From positions 1 to 23,920 of the forward strand of contig JAQSXU010000054.1 in the NCBI GenBank assembly GCA_029256485.1: DNA of 23,920 nt, given 5' to 3'. Source of the stretch: Clostridiaceae bacterium (lineage in GTDB: Bacteria; Bacillota_A; Clostridia; Clostridiales; Clostridiaceae). The notes beneath the pieces were generated by a model. The model was not told where the DNA came from and made no database searches. It worked only from the letters and a program-made list of their open reading frames with translations. Below, in pieces: positions 21,765 to 23,920 of this stretch. A program made the translations under genes and the position numbers. Numbering within the stretch: position 1 is the first letter of the stretch; every line of letters begins with the position of its first letter.

Positions 21765-22715
21765 TTACAACCTCACTTTATGATCATTTAAATATTTTTC
21801 TAATTTTTCGTGATCTGGTAACCCTTCATTGTCACCTGAAACCATTACCTGAAGCGAACCTATGGCATTTGCTCTAATGACAGCATCTCTTAATGGCAGT
21901 TTTTCTAATAGACCACTGATTATACCTACTGCAAAGCCATCACCAGCTCCAACAGTATCCACCACATTATCCACTTTAAAACCTGGAACCTGATAACATT
22001 CATCTTTAGTTTTTACAAAAGCTCCTTTATCGCCAAGCTTAACAATTACAGTTTTAACCCCCAGTCTCAGATAAAAGTCTGCAATTTCTTCTGGGTTACT
22101 GCTTCCTGTTAATATTAAGCCCTCACCAATTCCAGGGAGAACCATATCGCATTTTGAAGCTATATCATTAATTACTGTTACCATTTGCTTTTCAGATTCC
22201 CAAAGACTGGGTCTAAGATTAGGATCAAAGGTTGTGAATATACCCTTTTCTTTACTGATTTTTACTAATTCATAAGTAGCTTCCCTGCAGCTTTCAGATA
22301 ATGCTGGTGGTATGCCAGTAACATGAATATGTGTTACCCCTTCAAGGGAAATATCTTTTACATCTTCTTTTGAAATATGAGAAGCGGCTGACCCTTTTCG
22401 AAAATAAACCACTTCTGGATCTCCAACTTCCGTTTTACCTTTCAACTGAAAAGCTGTTGGGTACTTTGAATCATAGGTAATATAAGCGGTATCTATATTC
22501 TCTCTTTTCAAAGATTTAATTACATATTTGCCAAAAGGGTCATTACCAAGCTTTGTTACATAGCTTACTTGATGTTCAAGCCTTCTTAATCCAATACATA
22601 CATTTACCTCAGCGCCTGCCAGGGATCTTGTAAAGTTCTCCACATCTTCTAAATTGCCTACTTTATCTGCTATAAACATAGCCATTGGCTCACCTATTAA
22701 TATGACTTCTGGCAT
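21765..22715 (-). CDS. PfkB-family carbohydrate kinase, KdgK (2-keto-3-deoxygluconate kinase)-like
   Basis: ATP-dependent sugar kinase, 316 residues from the ATG at 22713-22715. I preferred this ATG to one three codons earlier because AAAGGAG abuts the earlier one and is nine bases from this one. In the numbering from the earlier ATG: the N-terminal GEPMAMFIAD replaces the usual GE(A/S)xxxF pattern, GAEVNVCIGLRRLE is standard, FDPNLRPSLW (167-176) is typical of KdgK/IolC-type kinases, and the PfkB signature DTVGAGDGFAVG carries catalytic D262. Candidate substrates are 2-keto-3-deoxygluconate or a related keto sugar or acid. Its neighbours hxlA-hxlB are unusual partners for KdgK, and no KDPG aldolase is in the window. 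The substrate is therefore open. Confidence 0.88.
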   Translation of the reverse strand: MPEVILIGEPMAMFIADKVGNLEDVENFTRSLAGAEVNVCIGLRRLEHQVSYVTKLGNDPFGKYVIKSLKRENIDTAYITYDSKYPTAFQLKGKTEVGDPEVVYFRKGSAASHISKEDVKDISLEGVTHIHVTGIPPALSESCREATYELVKISKEKGIFTTFDPNLRPSLWESEKQMVTVINDIASKCDMVLPGIGEGLILTGSSNPEEIADFYLRLGVKTVIVKLGDKGAFVKTKDECYQVPGFKVDNVVDTVGAGDGFAVGIISGLLEKLPLRDAVIRANAIGSLQVMVSGDNEGLPDHEKLEKYLNDHKVRL

Positions 22716-22730
22716 TATACTCATCTCCTT

Positions 22731-23372
22731 TTACATCACAATTTCATTGTAAATTTCTTTAGCTTGTGACTCATTATGGGCATAGAGCAATAATACATCA
22801 AATAAATGTGGGCTGTAGTCTAGCTGAAGCAATTCTTTAGCAAATGCCATTGCAGCTATTTCCCCTAAAACCACCAAACCTGATTTATATTTTATTGGTC
22901 CTAGTTTCCATAATTGAATTTTTTTCCTTTTTGTATAAATATCATTTTTTTGAGATTCAATAAAATGAAATATTTCGTGGGCTATTAAAACATCCTTTAT
23001 ATTAACCCCGCAGATTAAATCCTTAAGGTCATTAGACTGAACTAGAGTTTCTGCTTTTCTTACACTTTCCATATAAACAGATATCTTATTAGGATCATTA
23101 AATTTTGCAAAAAGTATATAGCTGCCATCATCGTGAGCTTCTATTTGGGCTATATCTATATTTAGTTTTTCTGCATAGCCGCAGCAATCTATTACTCCAT
23201 ACTTTTCCTTTAATATTCTGGCTTCCATACATCCGCATTCTATAGATTCCTTGATTATGGAAATCTTTTCATCCTCATTAATTTTTTTATCCAGAGGATC
23301 TCTTTTAAAGGCATATAATCCCCAGTTTACATCATCTATTTTCCTTAATTCCTTAATCATTTCATTTATCAT
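22731..23372 (-). CDS. Unrecognised protein with an HExxH zinc-metalloprotease-like motif
   Basis: 213 residues, soluble by appearance, with no signal peptide or clear membrane segment. Residues 132-136 read HEIFH, preceded by a hydrophobic strand (VLIA), and GEIAAMAFAKEL follows with E171 about 35 residues later. This is the HExxH...E arrangement of gluzincin-type zinc proteins. The N-terminal half is Cys-rich (C46, C48, C63, C64) with CGCMEARILKEKYG. I do not recognise the family. Its ATG overlaps the stop of the upstream gene (ATGA), so it is translationally coupled to it, and the kinase follows after a 15-base gap. It could be a peptidase, or a metal-binding protein that has lost protease activity. 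Confidence 0.75.
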   Translation of the reverse strand: MINEMIKELRKIDDVNWGLYAFKRDPLDKKINEDEKISIIKESIECGCMEARILKEKYGVIDCCGYAEKLNIDIAQIEAHDDGSYILFAKFNDPNKISVYMESVRKAETLVQSNDLKDLICGVNIKDVLIAHEIFHFIESQKNDIYTKRKKIQLWKLGPIKYKSGLVVLGEIAAMAFAKELLQLDYSPHLFDVLLLYAHNESQAKEIYNEIVM

Positions 23373-23920
23373 AGATCATTCTTTGCTCCCACAATTATAA
23401 TTTTTTCATTTGGTTCCATTAATGAAGTTTCTGTTTCCATTACCATATATAATTGTTCAAGACTCATCATTCCTGCGTAATCTAAAACTTTACCGCCAAT
23501 ACATAAATATATATCAGGAGTTAATCTTATATCACTTTTATAAACTGACAGTTCATCCCACATTGAGGCTACCACTTCCTCAGCATCCTTTACATCGCAT
23601 TGTTTTGCACTGCCGTCTCCTCTTTGAATCTTTATAAATCCTTTTTTATCTACTATTCTTATTTGTTTTTTATCCTGTTTTTCATCCTTAACTGCAGAAA
23701 ATACATAAAATACATTGTTTTTTGTTTCCAAAACAACTTTTTCTACTGGAACTCCTATAGATTTTGCTGCTAACCCCTTTGCCTCTTCCTCTGAGCATGC
23801 CTTTAATAAATCTGTGGTTTGGACTTCAGTGGAACCCAACGCAATGGCAGTAATTTTTGAAGTTTGAGGATCTATCTCAATTTGTACTTCAATACTGTCA
23901 GGAACAGCACCACTGGCTAT
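23369..23920 (-). CDS. Unrecognised protein, C-terminal 183 residues (cut by the right window edge)
   Basis: An open frame enters from the right edge without a start codon of its own. A TTG at 23837-23839 lies inside it, but in-frame coding-like sequence (IASGAVPDSIEVQIEIDP) continues upstream, so I treat the gene as partial. Visible features: ITAIALGSTEVQTTDLLKA, CSEEEAKGLAAKSIGVP, a Lys/Asp-rich region, MWDELSVYKSD, DIYLCIGGKVLDYAGM and a closing EKIIIVGAKND. It is a mix of short strands and helices without membrane segments. It faintly resembles C-termini of large clostridial hydantoinase/actin-fold-like proteins, but I cannot support that firmly. It is coupled by an ATGA overlap to the HExxH gene, so the two probably act together. 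Confidence 0.7.
   Translation of the reverse strand: MASGAVPDSIEVQIEIDPQTSKITAIALGSTEVQTTDLLKACSEEEAKGLAAKSIGVPVEKVVLETKNNVFYVFSAVKDEKQDKKQIRIVDKKGFIKIQRGDGSAKQCDVKDAEEVVASMWDELSVYKSDIRLTPDIYLCIGGKVLDYAGMMSLEQLYMVMETETSLMEPNEKIIIVGAKNDL

Noticed and set aside
1..23920. Mobile elements, CRISPR arrays or toxin-antitoxin pairs
   Set aside because: No transposase, integrase, regularly spaced repeats or small paired toxin genes seen on either strand.

Overview
The window is AT-rich and densely coded. It has Clostridium-type Shine-Dalgarno sequences, several TTG/GTG starts, T-box and preQ1 leaders, and sigma-54/PTS regulation. This points to Clostridium sensu stricto or a close relative; the species cannot be told from sequence alone. 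There are no insertion sequences, phage modules or CRISPR arrays.

Region 1 (1-6143) is nutrient uptake and tRNA modification. On the minus strand a branched-chain amino-acid ABC transporter (binding protein, then a permease cut by the window edge) lies behind a T-box leader whose apparent specifier codon is AUC (Ile). Next come a small YvlD/holin-4-like membrane protein and an APC-family amino-acid permease. On the plus strand a preQ1-I riboswitch with two terminator-like hairpins precedes queT and queF, followed by a tRNA-Val(CAC).

Region 2 (6255-12891, minus) is a glucitol-type PTS operon: zinc-dependent polyol(-phosphate) dehydrogenase, SorC-family regulator, GutM, class II ketose-bisphosphate aldolase, EIIC, EIIB, a second membrane subunit (SrlE split into two genes) and EIIA. 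A Cof-type HAD phosphatase follows.

Region 3 (13125-20573, plus) is divergent from region 2. A near-consensus sigma-54 promoter precedes a galactitol-type PTS (EIIB, EIIC, EIIA), a second class II aldolase, a 961-residue sigma-54 activator and a D-2-hydroxyacid dehydrogenase. The activator is an unusual chimera: an RpoN-box-like HTH, AAA+, PRD, EIIA-Man-like, EIIB-Gat-like and a terminal EIIA-Fru-like domain. Three intercistronic gaps carry long, nearly perfect hairpins. Two copies of a GAAATATTTC-centred palindrome sit in the shared control region between regions 2 and 3.

Region 4 (20609-23920, minus) is an operon reading in from beyond the right edge: an unrecognised partial protein, an HExxH protein, a PfkB-family (KdgK-like) kinase, 3-hexulose-6-phosphate synthase and 6-phospho-3-hexuloisomerase.

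Taken together, regions 2-4 look like a carbohydrate-catabolism island. Two PTSs import and phosphorylate polyols or related sugars, dehydrogenases oxidise them, and aldolases or the HPS/PHI pair split or rearrange the products. The true substrate of the sigma-54 operon is not evident, and its dehydrogenase/aldolase combination is not a textbook galactitol pathway.
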